Positions 45,336 to 55,805 of a stretch of DNA of 64,000 bases are shown piece by piece. Position 1 is the first letter of the stretch. Every line of letters begins with the position of its first letter. The notes beneath the pieces are model-generated. The model ran no database searches, was not told the origin of the DNA, and worked only from the letters and a program-made list of their open reading frames with translations. The stretch comes from Adenophora triphylla var. japonica (Eukaryota; Streptophyta; Magnoliopsida; Asterales; Campanulaceae): assembly GCA_022495995.1 (NCBI GenBank), contig JAFEMH010002460.1:248001-312000 (forward strand), read 5' to 3'. The translations under genes and the position numbers were made by a program.

Positions 45336-45534
45336 CTGCATAAATCCCACTGGAAGAGCAGTCCTTCATGCAGCACCCAATGGGGGTAATAAGGCATCCC
45401 TTATTTCCGGAATTTGAGTTTACGCCAGAGTTCAACTTCAGCTTATCACCAACATGAAGCCAACACCATAAAGAATCAGTCAAAAGTACATTTGATGGGC
45501 AAACAATATCATGGACAATTCCTAAACCATGCAT
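45336..45534 (-). pseudogene. GFS12: GFS12/WDR81-like exon (kinase-like domain fragment)
   Basis: An exon-like block with acceptor TTTCAG|ATGC at 45534 and donor GCAG|GTCATA at 45336. It encodes MHGLGIVHDIVCPSNVLLTD, then SLWCWLHVGDK and IGCCMKDCSSSGIYA. These match the inactive kinase-like part of plant GFS12 (BEACH-WD protein, WDR81 homologue): HGLGVVHxxxCPSNVML and CCxxxCSSxGLYA as I remember them. GFS12 acts in vacuolar protein sorting. The following exon (DLKLSPSxDWHSDF) and the BEACH and WD40 parts are not found, so it is a fragment, perhaps captured by the neighbouring Helitron. Confidence 0.65.
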
Positions 45535-45539
45535 CTGAA

Positions 45540-45625
45540 AATGAATGTCAAAAAAATCGAAGTTGCTCTTGATCAAGAGCAAATTAAAAAAAAAAAAAAA
45601 CTGGTTATTCATTTTGGGTCCAAAA
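45540..45625. mobile_element. Degraded Stowaway-like MITE remnant
   Basis: AATGAATGTCAAAAAAATCGAA, a hairpin around GCTCTTGATCAAGAGC, then ATTCATTTTGGG. It has the core of the short MITE family without clear ends. It lies directly upstream of the GFS12-like exon (in the intron). Confidence 0.6.
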
Positions 45626-45710
45626 AGTTTTCAAAGTTACTGTTTAGTGCATTTCATATCTCAGACACTTTCAGAGGAATGTGGTTAGTAACTTACTTTT
45701 AAGTGCATTT

Positions 45711-46610
45711 CATATCTCAGACACTTTCAGAGGATAAAAAATGAAAAACTCCATTTCAACTTTACAAGTGATGATGAAAGGCTGTGATGAAAGAATTCTC
45801 ACCCGAGGCAATAGCAGTTTTCGAAGGCAGCACCCTGACTGGGTAGTATCACAGCATAGTCCCAGCCAAACTCAAAGCATTCATTGCACCCTCTGTAACC
45901 ACATTACAGAAAATTAAATGTCACAACCACCTTACTCATCACAGAGCTAAAGACTAAAGGTTGGCAGCATACCCTCATCAGTAAACTCAACAAAGGCAAA
46001 ACGGAGAACATAATTAAGTACTCAAAAAGCAAGGATTTATAACAATAGAAACTAATTAGTTATGGAACCAATAGTCACCTATCGCTAGAAGAAAACTACG
46101 AACGAATCAACATACCTTGTGGTACATACCGTCTCGACAGAGTGTATACTTTTCTAGGCAAGTACACCAATCCCCATGCCCTGGTTCACACCACCACTCA
46201 TCAGACACCTTTAAGCCACCACAGCCAGCAAAACTTGCCAAGAAAGTTGCAATTGTAATATCAGTTGGAATTGGCACACAGTAAACACCAATTAATCAAC
46301 ATACTAATCAAATCCCAGGTAGATGAACCAAAATCGTGGAACATAATAGTCAAATTAAGATGAAACTCTCAAATAGTATTAAAAAGTCCCAAAAAGTAAT
46401 CCCAAAAATCGTCACAAATATGAATCATCAAGAACCTATACCCATAAAACTTCATCAATCAGAATCGTCAATTAAACAAATACCCATCAAAATTCAGACA
46501 ATAAAATAAACCAAGAACACAAAAAAGACACATAAAATAAACCAAGAAAACAAATACCCAAATTTTTCTCTCTCTACTCTTGCCTTTCCAACTGTGTGTG
46601 TGACAAAAAA

Positions 46611-46663
<53 letters not shown>

Positions 46664-47760
46664 GGAACAAACACTTAAACAACAAAGCCAGAAATGAATT
46701 GGGCAAAAGAAAACAACAAAACAGAAGCCCAAATACAAAGAAAACCACGAAAGCTCATCATAAACTGACCTTCTTTTTCCTTGCCTAATTGCTCACATTT
46801 CCAGTTGCCCACAACCCTACAGCTGCAGCAGCAGTTCCCGGAATTCAAGATTTGATTGATAAGTCAACAAACCTGAGAATAATTCTTCATCACCACCATC
46901 ATCCGCCAGCACCACCGCTGTATCAAATCAAATGGACAACTTGATAACAACCCAATCAAAACTATAAGACTCTTGATTCGTGATATTCTTTCATATATTT
47001 TTATACTCTAAGAAGAGCATGCTACTTGACAAACAATCAAATATGCGTCGTGTATTAAAAAAAGGAACTAACTGGAAAAAAATAAATCAGACGGCGGAAA
47101 TTCATTGAATAGATTGATTAACTGAGAAAGAGGGTTCATAGCAAACTCTGAGAAAGCACTACCCATTGAACTTGTTACTGCAAATAAACAATTTCTGAGA
47201 AAAATTAAAGCACACCCTTCAATCAAAATCGAATTTTAGGCACAATGGAATCCTTAATTTTGTTGAAATTAGAGCAAGAGCAAAGAAGATTAAAGGGGAC
47301 CTGAAACTCCAAGAGATGGTGATGATTGATGAAGGGAGGAATCGAGCAAGGGAGTCAAATAGCCATATTCAGAGCCTTGCTTTTCATAGGAGCTCGACCT
47401 GAGAACGAACATCGGACACCAGATCTTGAGCGTCGTCGTCGACAGCAGCGGCGGTAGCGGATAGTGAAGAAGTGTACTGCCTGATTGGAGAGCGATATTT
47501 TGGGGGCGGCGATCATCAATGGGTTTTTGGATTAACGATGAAAGGGAGGAGAGAGAGAGAGAATGGGATTTTTGGGGGAAGAAGTGTTTTTGGATTAACG
47601 ATGAAAGGAAAGAGAGAGAATGAAGAAGAAGATTAGCTGTCGGAATACAAAAGGTTTAGCGTATCCAGTAAGCTAGGCAGGGGAGAGTTTCCGGAATGTT
47701 CTAATTTTAAGCGGGAAAATGAAATTTCTTATTCACTTCAGCCATTATATAGTTATAGAT
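45711..47760. repeat. Tandem duplication, copy A (2.05 kb)
   Basis: Nearly identical to 47761-51472 once two insertions are removed from the latter. It starts ATTTCATATCTCAGACACTTTCAG and ends at ATAGATTTCA; the shared ATTTCA at the joint suggests microhomology. It contains splice-like blocks on the minus strand, a (GA)n tract and a GC-richer 5'-UTR-like part (47400-47460). I recognise no protein in it, so it could be a gene's 5' part or a non-coding RNA gene. Confidence 0.9.
46608..46659. repeat. (GA)n microsatellite, copy A
   Basis: About 25 uninterrupted GA units. The equivalent site in copy B (48653-48685) has about 16, so the tract has changed length since the duplication. Confidence 0.9.
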
Positions 47761-48148
47761 TTCATGTCTCAGACACTTTCAGAGGATAAAAAATGAAAAA
47801 ACTCCATTTCAACTTTACAAGTGATGATGAAAGGCTGTGATGAAAGAATTCTCACCCGAGGCAATAGCAGTTTTCGAAGACTGACCGGGTTGTATCACAT
47901 AGTCCCACCAAACTCAAAGCATTCATTGCACCCTCTGTAACCACATTACAGAAAATTAAATGTCACAACCACCTTACTCATCACAGAGCTAAAGACTAAA
48001 GGTTGGCAGCATACCCTCATCAGTAAACTCAACAAAGGCAAAACGGAGAACAGAATTAAGTACTCAAAAAGCAAGGATTTATAACAATAGAAACTAATTA
48101 GTTATGGAACCAACATTCACCAATCGCTAGAAGAAAACTACGAACGAA

Positions 48149-48394
48149 TCAACATACCTTATGGTACATACCGTCTCGACAGAGTGTATACTTTTCTAGG
48201 CAAGTACACCAATCCCCATGCCCTGGTTCACACCACCACTCATCAGACACCTTTAAGCCACCACAGCCAGCAAAACTTGCCAAGAAAGTTGCAATTGTAA
48301 TATCAGTTGGAATGGCACACAGTAAACACCAATTAATCAACATACTAATCAAATCCCAGGTAGATGAACCAAAATCGTGGAACATAATAGTCAA
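48149..48394 (-). other. Unrecognised exon-like frame (also in copy A near 46110-46330)
   Basis: The minus-strand frame holds IPTDITIATFLASFAGCGGL, then KVSDEWWCEPGHGDWCTCLEK, followed by GYHK|GTATGT, a good donor (48159). Cys/Trp-rich. In copy A one extra base shifts the frame at the same place. I recognise no family; it may be a real exon of an unidentified gene or chance. Confidence 0.3.
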
Positions 48395-48650
48395 ATTAAG
48401 ATGAAACTCTCAAATAGTATTAAAAAGCCCCAAAAAGTAATCCCAAACACAAATATGAATCATCAAGAACCTATACCCATAAAACTTCATCAATCAGAGT
48501 CGTCAATTAAACAAATACCCATCAAAATTCAGACAATAAAATAAACCAAGAACACAAAAAAGACACATAAAATAAACCAAGAAAACAAATACCCAGTCCA
48601 TTGTTTTCTCTCTCTACTCTTGCCTTTCCAACTGTGTGTGTGACAAAAAA

Positions 48651-48690
<40 letters not shown>

Positions 48691-49265
48691 GAACAAACAC
48701 TTAAACAACAAAGCCAAAAATGAATTGGGCAAAAGAAAACAACAAAACAGAAGCCCAAATACAAAGAAAACCACGAAAGCTCATCATAAACTGACCTTCT
48801 TTTTCCTTGCCTAATTGCTCACATTTCCAGTTGCCCACAACCCTACAACTGCAGCAGCAGTTCCCGGAATTCAAGATTTGATTGATAAGTCAACAAACCT
48901 GAGAATAATTCTTCATCACCACCATCATCCGCCAGCACCACCGCTGTATCAAATCAAATGGACAACTTGATAACAACCCAATCAAAACTATAAGACTCTT
49001 GATTCGTGATATTCTTTCATATATTTTTATACTCTAAGAAGAGCATGCTACTTGACAAACAATCAAATATGCGTCGTGTATTAAAAAAAAGGAACTAACT
49101 GGAAAAAAATAAATCAGACGGCGGAAATTCATTGAATAGATTGATTACCTGAGAAAGAGGGTTCATAGCAAACTCTGAGAAAGCACTACCCATTGAACTT
49201 GTTACTGCAAATAAACAATTTCTGATAAAAATTAAAGCACACCCTTCAATCAAAATCGAATTTTA

Positions 49266-49535
49266 GGGTCTGCTCCAGAGTTTGGTTTTGCAGGGAAAGG
49301 GAAGGAAAAGGGAGGAAATGGGAGCTCATTTCCTCCTGGGCGTGCTCCTGAGTTTTTTCAAGCGAGGAAAGGGAAGGAAATGGAGGCCTCATTTCCTTCC
49401 CTTTCAATCCTCCCGTGAGTGCGCGGATTGGGAGGAAAGAAATGTTACCGCCATTTCCTCCCCCTCCCTTCCCTTCCCCTCCCTTCCCTTCACTTCACTT
49501 TCTTTCCTTGCAGTAAAAAACTCGGGAGCGGACCC
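49266..49535. mobile_element. PIF/Harbinger (Tourist-like) MITE
   Basis: Left GGGTCTGCTCCAGAGTTTG against right CTCGGGAGCGGACCC, flanked by TTA (49263-49265 and 49536-49538). Copy A shows the empty site with a single TTA (near 47246). The inside is rich in GGGAAGGAAA and its complement, so it folds as a hairpin. 270 bp. The 3-bp TTA/TAA duplication is the Harbinger hallmark. Confidence 0.9.
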
Positions 49536-49714
49536 TTAGGCACAATGGAATCCTTAATTTTGTTGAAATTAGAGCAAGAGCAAAGAAGATTAAAGGGGAC
49601 CTGAAACTCCAAGAGATGGTGATGATTGATGAAGGGAGGAATCGAGCAAGGGAGTCAAATAGCCATATTCAGAGCCTTGCTTTTCATAGGAGCTCGACCT
49701 GAGAACGAACATCG

Positions 49715-51121
49715 TATTAGGAATATAATATAATATCATTATATTATATTCAAAGTATATATTGTTATATTTTAGATTAGGAAACACAATCTTTGTATTA
49801 GATTAGGAAACACAATCTTTGTATTAGATTAGAAACCTTCTCCTTCTAGGAATTAGAAACCTTCTCCTTCTAGGAGATTACCTCCTCATTGTAACCCTAT
49901 AAATATGTATCTCTAGCATCATAATCAATTGAGTCATTCAATACAATTCTTCTCTTCCATGTTTTGATTGACTTCGTCTAACCCTCTTTATTCTAATATG
50001 ATATCAGAGCATTAAGATCCATAGAAGGATTTCTCCGCCAAACCTCACCACCAAAGCTTTCGCCAACCATCATCTAAACCGCCCCACCCAAAAACAAACC
50101 TTATACACCTAAAACCCCAAGGCCGAAATCACCCCCCCCCCTCTTCAACCACCAATCTCGGCAAAGCCAACCCCCCCTCTTAAACCACCATAACTCAATC
50201 GGCTCAAAAACCATTTTGACCGAAACCCAAATTTTTATTATTCAACCCCCTCGACTCAAAACCCCCTTTTGACCGAAACTCAAATTTTTTATACAATCCC
50301 CTCGGCTCAAAAATCCTTTTGACCGAAACCCGATTTTTTTTTTACAAAAACCCTTTGATCGACACGTGAGGGGTGAAACCCCTACTTATACAAGGTGACT
50401 CCACGTGCTCGTCTCACACGTGAGGGGTAAAATCCCTACTTGTACAAGGTGACTCCACGTGCTCGTCTCACACGTGAGGGGTGAAACCCCTACTTGTACA
50501 AGGTGACTCCACGTACTCGTCTCACACGTGAGGAATAAAACCCCTACTTGTACAAGGTGACTCCACGTGCATAACCCCTACTTCAAAACCCCCTCGGCCT
50601 AGCCGAAATCACTTCCCCCTACTTCAAAACCCCCCGATAAACCCGAAACCCCTCTCCTCAACCCCATCATCTTCGACATGCGAGGAACCACGTCTCATCA
50701 GAAACGACACACACGTCCGGGAACACATCTTCAACTCATTATCAAACCCGGTTCATCTCATCACTCTCCAAGATTGGACTTATCCAAAGATCGTCCATCT
50801 TGCGGGGGCATATTAGGAATATAATATAATATCATTATATTATATTCAAAGTATATATTGTTATATTTTAGATTAGGAAACACAATATTTGTATTAGATT
50901 AGGAAACACAATCTTTGTATTAGATTAGGAAACACAATCTTTGTATTAGATTAGAAACCTTCTCCTTCTAGGAATTAGAAACCTTCTCCTTCTAGGAGAT
51001 TACCTCCTCATTGTAACCCTATAAATATGTATCTCTAGCATCATAATCAATTGAGTCATTCAATACAATTCTTCTCTTCCATGTTTTGATTGACTTCGTC
51101 TAAACCTCATTTATTCTAATA
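49715..51121 (+). mobile_element. TRIM2: small LTR element without genes
   Basis: LTRs 49715-49998 (284 bp) and 50811-51121 (311 bp) run TATTAGGAATATAA...TTATTCTAATA. The primer site TGATATCAGAGC follows the 5' LTR. TCTTGCGGGGGCA precedes the 3' LTR. Target duplication CATCG (49710-49714 and 51122-51126); copy A at about 47411 has a single CATCG, the empty site. The 0.8 kb interior is C-rich with repeats and lacks gag/pol. Same family as TRIM1. Confidence 0.93.
50363..50575. repeat. 54-bp tandem repeat inside TRIM2, four units
   Basis: Each unit starts CACGTGAGGGGTGAAACCCC and continues TACTTGTACAAGGTGACTCC before CACGTGCTCGTCT. Unit starts are at 50363, 50417, 50471 and 50525, exactly 54 bp apart. 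CACGTG is a G-box core, and AGGGGTGAAACCCCT is an inverted repeat. Confidence 0.9.
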
Positions 51122-51472
51122 CATCGGACACCAGATCTTGAGCGTCGTCGTCGACAGCAGCGGCGGTAGCGGATGTTGAAGAAGTGCACTGCCTGATTGG
51201 AGAGCGATATTTTGGGGGCGGCGATCATCAATGGGTTTTTGGATTAACGATGAAAGGGAGGAGAGAGAGAGAGAATGGGATTTTTGGGGGAAGAAGTGTT
51301 TTTGGATTAACGATGAAAGGAAAGAGAGAGAATGAAGAAGAAGATTAGCTGCCGGAATACAAAAGGTTTAGCGTATCCAGTAAGCTAGGCAGGGGAGAGT
51401 TTCCGGAATGTTCTAATTTAAGCGAGAAAATGAAATTTCTTATTCACTTCAGCCATTATATAGTTATAGATT

Positions 51473-54267
51473 TCAGATTTTTTGGTTCTTTCCCCTTTAA
51501 AATTTCGATGTGGGTGGGTATTCAACATTCAAGATTGTTGTTTTTTAGTTTTCTGAAGTTCCTTATTGGACTAATTTTTGGGCAACTTGAAACGTTTCTA
51601 TTCATTCGAGTTCGAGCCCTAGGAATAGGAATGTAGCAGTGTTAAAACTTAGTTGGGAGAGATTCGCCGCCCTTGTGGTCCTACTCGGCTCGGAGAGGGG
51701 TAGCTAACTTACTACCATTTTAAAAAAAATGTTTTAGTTTTCTGAAGTTCCTTATTGGAATGATTTTTGGGCACTCGAGGTGTTTGACACAATGTTTCTG
51801 AGAAAATTTGGGATGTAATTGGGTCTATTTGGGTCATTTGATGACTTTGAATGTTTGTCCTTGAGAATAATAAAAAAAAAAATGCATTTTTAGCGGGAAT
51901 GTAGTGTATGGAATGGAGTAAAGATTATGTGTTTGGCAGTTATGAAACATGTAGGAGGCTCTCGGGGTTTGGTGGATCATAAACTTGGATCTCCTCCATC
52001 ACTGGCCAGATGGAATAATACAGTTGCAGAGTTAACAGAAAACAAGCCACTTAGACAGTGGGAAATCTGCAGGTTGGACTTCTTCAGGGCGTATTAGCAT
52101 TTCATAAAGTGATTACAGCAAAGAATTGATCTGAAGCGAAGCAATTTGGCTACGGGCACTATAGAGAGGATAAAATATGACCTTAATTGTTGTTCTCGAA
52201 TCGCTCTAGTATGGTGGCAAAATGGGGTGCAATTAAACCGCCAAAGGAGATGCAAGAGAATAGACAAGTTCCTTCCACCACTTAATATCCTTGAACCTAC
52301 CACAACAATAACTGGTGGTTCATTTTCATTCTCTTCCCTGCTTGAGAGCATTCCCAACGCATATAGGATCAAGTGTAAACAGCTCTTTCTTGGCAGACAT
52401 TTGGCCTCAGCTTGGGCTTTTATTGTTGTTCCAGACTCGATTATGCGTAAATACAAAATCTATTGTTTAGATAAATGGGTGGAGTGATAATTTTCTCCTT
52501 ACCAATTTGTCTGCCTAGTCGAACCAGTTTTTCAATAGATGCTTAGATTTTAGCTTTACCTTTTCTGAATTTGAAGTTCTTTTTAGAGTAATTTTGGTGT
52601 CTCAGTTGCTGTTGAATTAATATACCTGAATTTTTTGGACATAGTTGGGGCTATGTTGGGCATCTGATTTTGAATGGTCCAAATATTCAAAGTGGTATTT
52701 CAGTGAGATTCACACTTTTCCCTACTTGTTAGGCAGTTTCTGCTTCTTCATGGCTCAAGGTTGACGAACGTATCTTCGTATTTAACCATTTTCATAAGAC
52801 ATGAAGGAGCTTCCAGAGGTTCGCTGGTTCGTAATATTTGGTAGCGCTGATGGAATTGTATTGATGCAGTACAAAAGGATGATTCAGCAACCGATGTTAA
52901 CAGGTATATAACGCATATTTGCTGTCACTGTACCTCTCTCTCTCTCTCTGCGATGTGTTTATGGCTCTTTGCTTTTCCTGCTTATGCGTGTAATTGCACA
53001 TGCTGATGGTCACATTATTTTTTGACATTTATTTCAGAAGTAGGGCACATGATATGTTACATTGGCACATATTGACATTCTTTTCCCTGCTTTTCATTTT
53101 GATTGCTTTAATTGAGATTTCTAAGATGACAGTAATTCCCTTACCAAACTGAGTTAATATTGTGCCTGCTTCTGTAAACCCGGTGCGCGTATTACTTTCA
53201 ATTATTTTATGCTAACCCAAATGTCCTGCGAACTTCCAGTGACTTTAGGCTAATGCTGGTGTCTACAATCTTGATACATATTGGTGCTTGAGAATGCAAT
53301 TTATTTAAAAGAATCCATATGTGCAGAGTAAGCGAATTCTTGGTTTAGCTCCAATTTAGTGTCGGAAGGAAAGATTAATCAAAATTTCTCGTGTCACAGT
53401 TAGGTGGATATTTATCGTAAATATTTAAGGGATCCTCTTTTGCTCGTAGTGATCGTTTATCATATGGATTACGATTCTGTGATCCTTAGAGAATTTCTAT
53501 GCATATACTGAATCAGCTAATTGGCAGTTCTTACAAGTCTTCACCAAGTACATGGCAGAGCACATACTATCCATATGGCATGGCATATAATTTTACCGAC
53601 ATGAGTTTTTGAATGAACCACTTCAAAACTGCCCAAAAAACAAGTTTGTAGAAATAAAATAAAAAATATAAAAATAAAAACACTTTATTTAACTATAATT
53701 ATAATGAACATAATGTTCATATTAACACCTACATCATGAATCCTGAATGTGCAGATTTGAATGCATGTTAGACAGAATTTGCCAGCACATAAACTCATTA
53801 TAAAATGCTTTCATCAAGTTTGAAACTTCAAAAATAATGAACCATAATAAATGGTTCACATGGGCTCTCTTCACCATTTCCAATGTAAGAGGATTCAGAA
53901 CACTTAATTATGTGTTTAAGGAATAATGTGCAGTTAAAGTGCTAGCAAAAGTAGCAATATTGTCAACTTCTCTTTCTATTCTCTTCCTTCTTTGCTTCCA
54001 GTCTCATATTTTCCAGCAGAAGTACCCAAAATCGTAGACAGGAGAAAAGAACATGGTTGGAGAAGGGTACTGAAGAACATACTCTGAAGGTTGCTCTGAT
54101 ATCAAAGGTCAGAATTCTAATACGTATAAACACATGCATTATTTATATAATATAATATAATTTGTAGATCGGATTCTTCTTTTTCTTTTTTTTCCGGCCA
54201 TTGTTGTTCAAATGCTTCTGTTCTTTGGCTTCTTCGACATTATGTGAAGGTTTGAAAATAAAATGTA
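51473..54267. other. No recognised gene, 2.8 kb
   Basis: Moderately GC-varied sequence with scattered short frames, of which 52146-52487 (+, 113 codons, MATGTIERIKYDLN...) is the longest. It shows no known domain, and an overlapping minus-strand frame is equally long. 53990-54105 has exon-like text ending AAG|GTCAGA but no identifiable product. This may be an unidentified non-coding or decayed gene. Confidence 0.4.
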
Positions 54268-54337
54268 CTCCCTCCGTCCCAAATTTGCTCTTGATCAAGA
54301 GAAAATTTGAAATATTTTTGGTCATTCATAAAGTAGT
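54268..54337. mobile_element. Stowaway-like MITE, right end degraded
   Basis: CTCCCTCCGTCCCAAATTTGC after TA at 54266-54267, hairpin around CTCTTGATCAAGAG, then TTTTTGGTCATTCATAAAG. The terminal GGGACGGAGGGAG is missing. Confidence 0.65.
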
Positions 54338-55773
54338 ATAAGGATAAACACCATAATATTTCTGATAAGCGTTTTCTAGCCAATTATTGTTACAATACCT
54401 AAATGGTGGATCACATGCTATATATATGTAGGTTAGGGACTCTTTTTCATTGACTTAAATTGTCCAATGAGCGGTCCAATCACTTTTATTATTACCACGC
54501 TGATAAAAATGAGTAAATCACTCTTTTCAAATAATAGGCAACAAAAAGCGTAAATCAGCCACATCAAGCATGCTTGCGAATGTGAGATCTGTATTATCAA
54601 CTGGATTTTAATATTTTATAATGATTTGAAGGATAGCTGATGTTCTGTGTTCTGAAAACGAGAACATTAAGGTGTTAGAACAAGCTTTGTCGAATTTTCT
54701 GTTCATCATCCGTGCCAATTTATCCAGTTTTGTCATTAAAAAACTTTTTTGAAAATTCTGTCCCCCCCCCTGTATTTTTGATTTCTACTAGTTTTCTTTT
54801 TTTTTTTTTTTTGCTGAAACTGTTGTTTACTAGTGTCAGGTTGATTCCTACTATTGCTGTTTTGCTGACATTGTTGTTGCCTCCTCTGATACCTACCGGA
54901 GTGGGTTATGATTTATATGCCCTCGTAGCAGCAAAACTGAGAGACTCACATCTGGTTAGTTTTCTTTTTGGTTCGGGGTTATTTTTCTGGTACTTTCTAT
55001 GTCTTTTGATTCCTACTTTTCCATATAATCAATAAAAAAAAAAAAAAAAACATCAGATAGGGTCCTAATTTTGTTGCTCCTCTAATACTTCTTCATCCCA
55101 CAAAAAAGTTACTCACTCCGTCCCAAAATAAATGTCTAATTATTATGCTCTTGAGGAAAAGTAAAATTAGAAATTCATTAGGGGACAAAGGTTGTACTTT
55201 CGGCAATTCAAGCTTTAGCCGGGTGATTTTGCTTCTTTATATTTCCTTTAAACAGGGAGACTAAAGTTACATCTCTTTGTAGGCCATGGATGATAATTAC
55301 CATGCTACTGATTTTTTTTTTTTTTTTTTTTTTATTTATTTTTTTTTTTTTTGAGGGAGGAGTGGGGAGGGGGTATTATGAAAATACATAGCTAAAATCT
55401 TATAAATGCAGTTCTTACTTTAGAATAAAATCAAAATGACAAGCACAACTCCTTGTGCAGTTTATCCTCCATAAATGATTATGGTTTGGAGGATGACAGG
55501 GGATAGAAAGAATTGATATCAAATACCAACAAAACAGTGAGAGTTAATTCAATTGTCTACTTGTACAATTTTCATTTTATTTCCTCTTTTTGGATTATGA
55601 AAAAAAAGACAAATATAGTGATGTTAGGATATATACACATGTATTGTATTAAGTACATATTTACCTACCCACACCAAAAATAAAAATAAGTAATAAATAT
55701 ATAAATAATTGTAAAAGAATCATCTACAGAAACATAATAAATTTATGTTTCCTCAGTTGTCAGCGCAAGCGCG

Positions 55774-55804
<31 letters not shown>
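54338..55804. other. Intergenic; degraded MITE, poly-T and a weak frame
   Basis: 55112-55189 is a degraded Stowaway-like MITE (CTCACTCCGTCCCAAAATAAATG...TTCATTAGGGGACAAAGG). 55310-55352 is poly-T. A frame at 54712-55035 (+) encodes a hydrophobic peptide (PTIAVLLTLLLPPLIPTG) with no recognised family. Nothing else. Confidence 0.45.
55699..55708 (+). promoter_or_regulatory. Possible TATA box of the first reductase gene
   Basis: TATATAAATA lies about 97 bp before the ATG at 55805, a plausible distance for a plant TATA box plus short leader. The leader carries a (GA)n tract (55777-55804). Surroundings are AT-rich, so chance occurrence is possible. Confidence 0.4.

Positions 55805-55805
<1 letters not shown>

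Larger units (their letters stand above)
47761..51472. repeat. Tandem duplication, copy B, with two later insertions
   Basis: Matches copy A from its first base (TTCATGTCTCAGACACTTTCAG) to TTATAGATTTCA at 51472. It holds two extra blocks absent from A: a 270-bp TTA-flanked MITE (49266-49535) and TRIM2 (49715-51121). It also has a 30-bp deletion near 47880. Confidence 0.9.

Noticed and set aside
46468..46788. Ser/Leu-rich and Glu/Arg-rich frames around 46.6 and 48.6 kb
   Set aside because: Produced by the (GA)n microsatellite; not genes.
52094..52487. Overlapping frames on both strands at 52.1-52.5 kb
   Set aside because: Similar length on both strands, no domain, and no clear splice context; not called as a gene.
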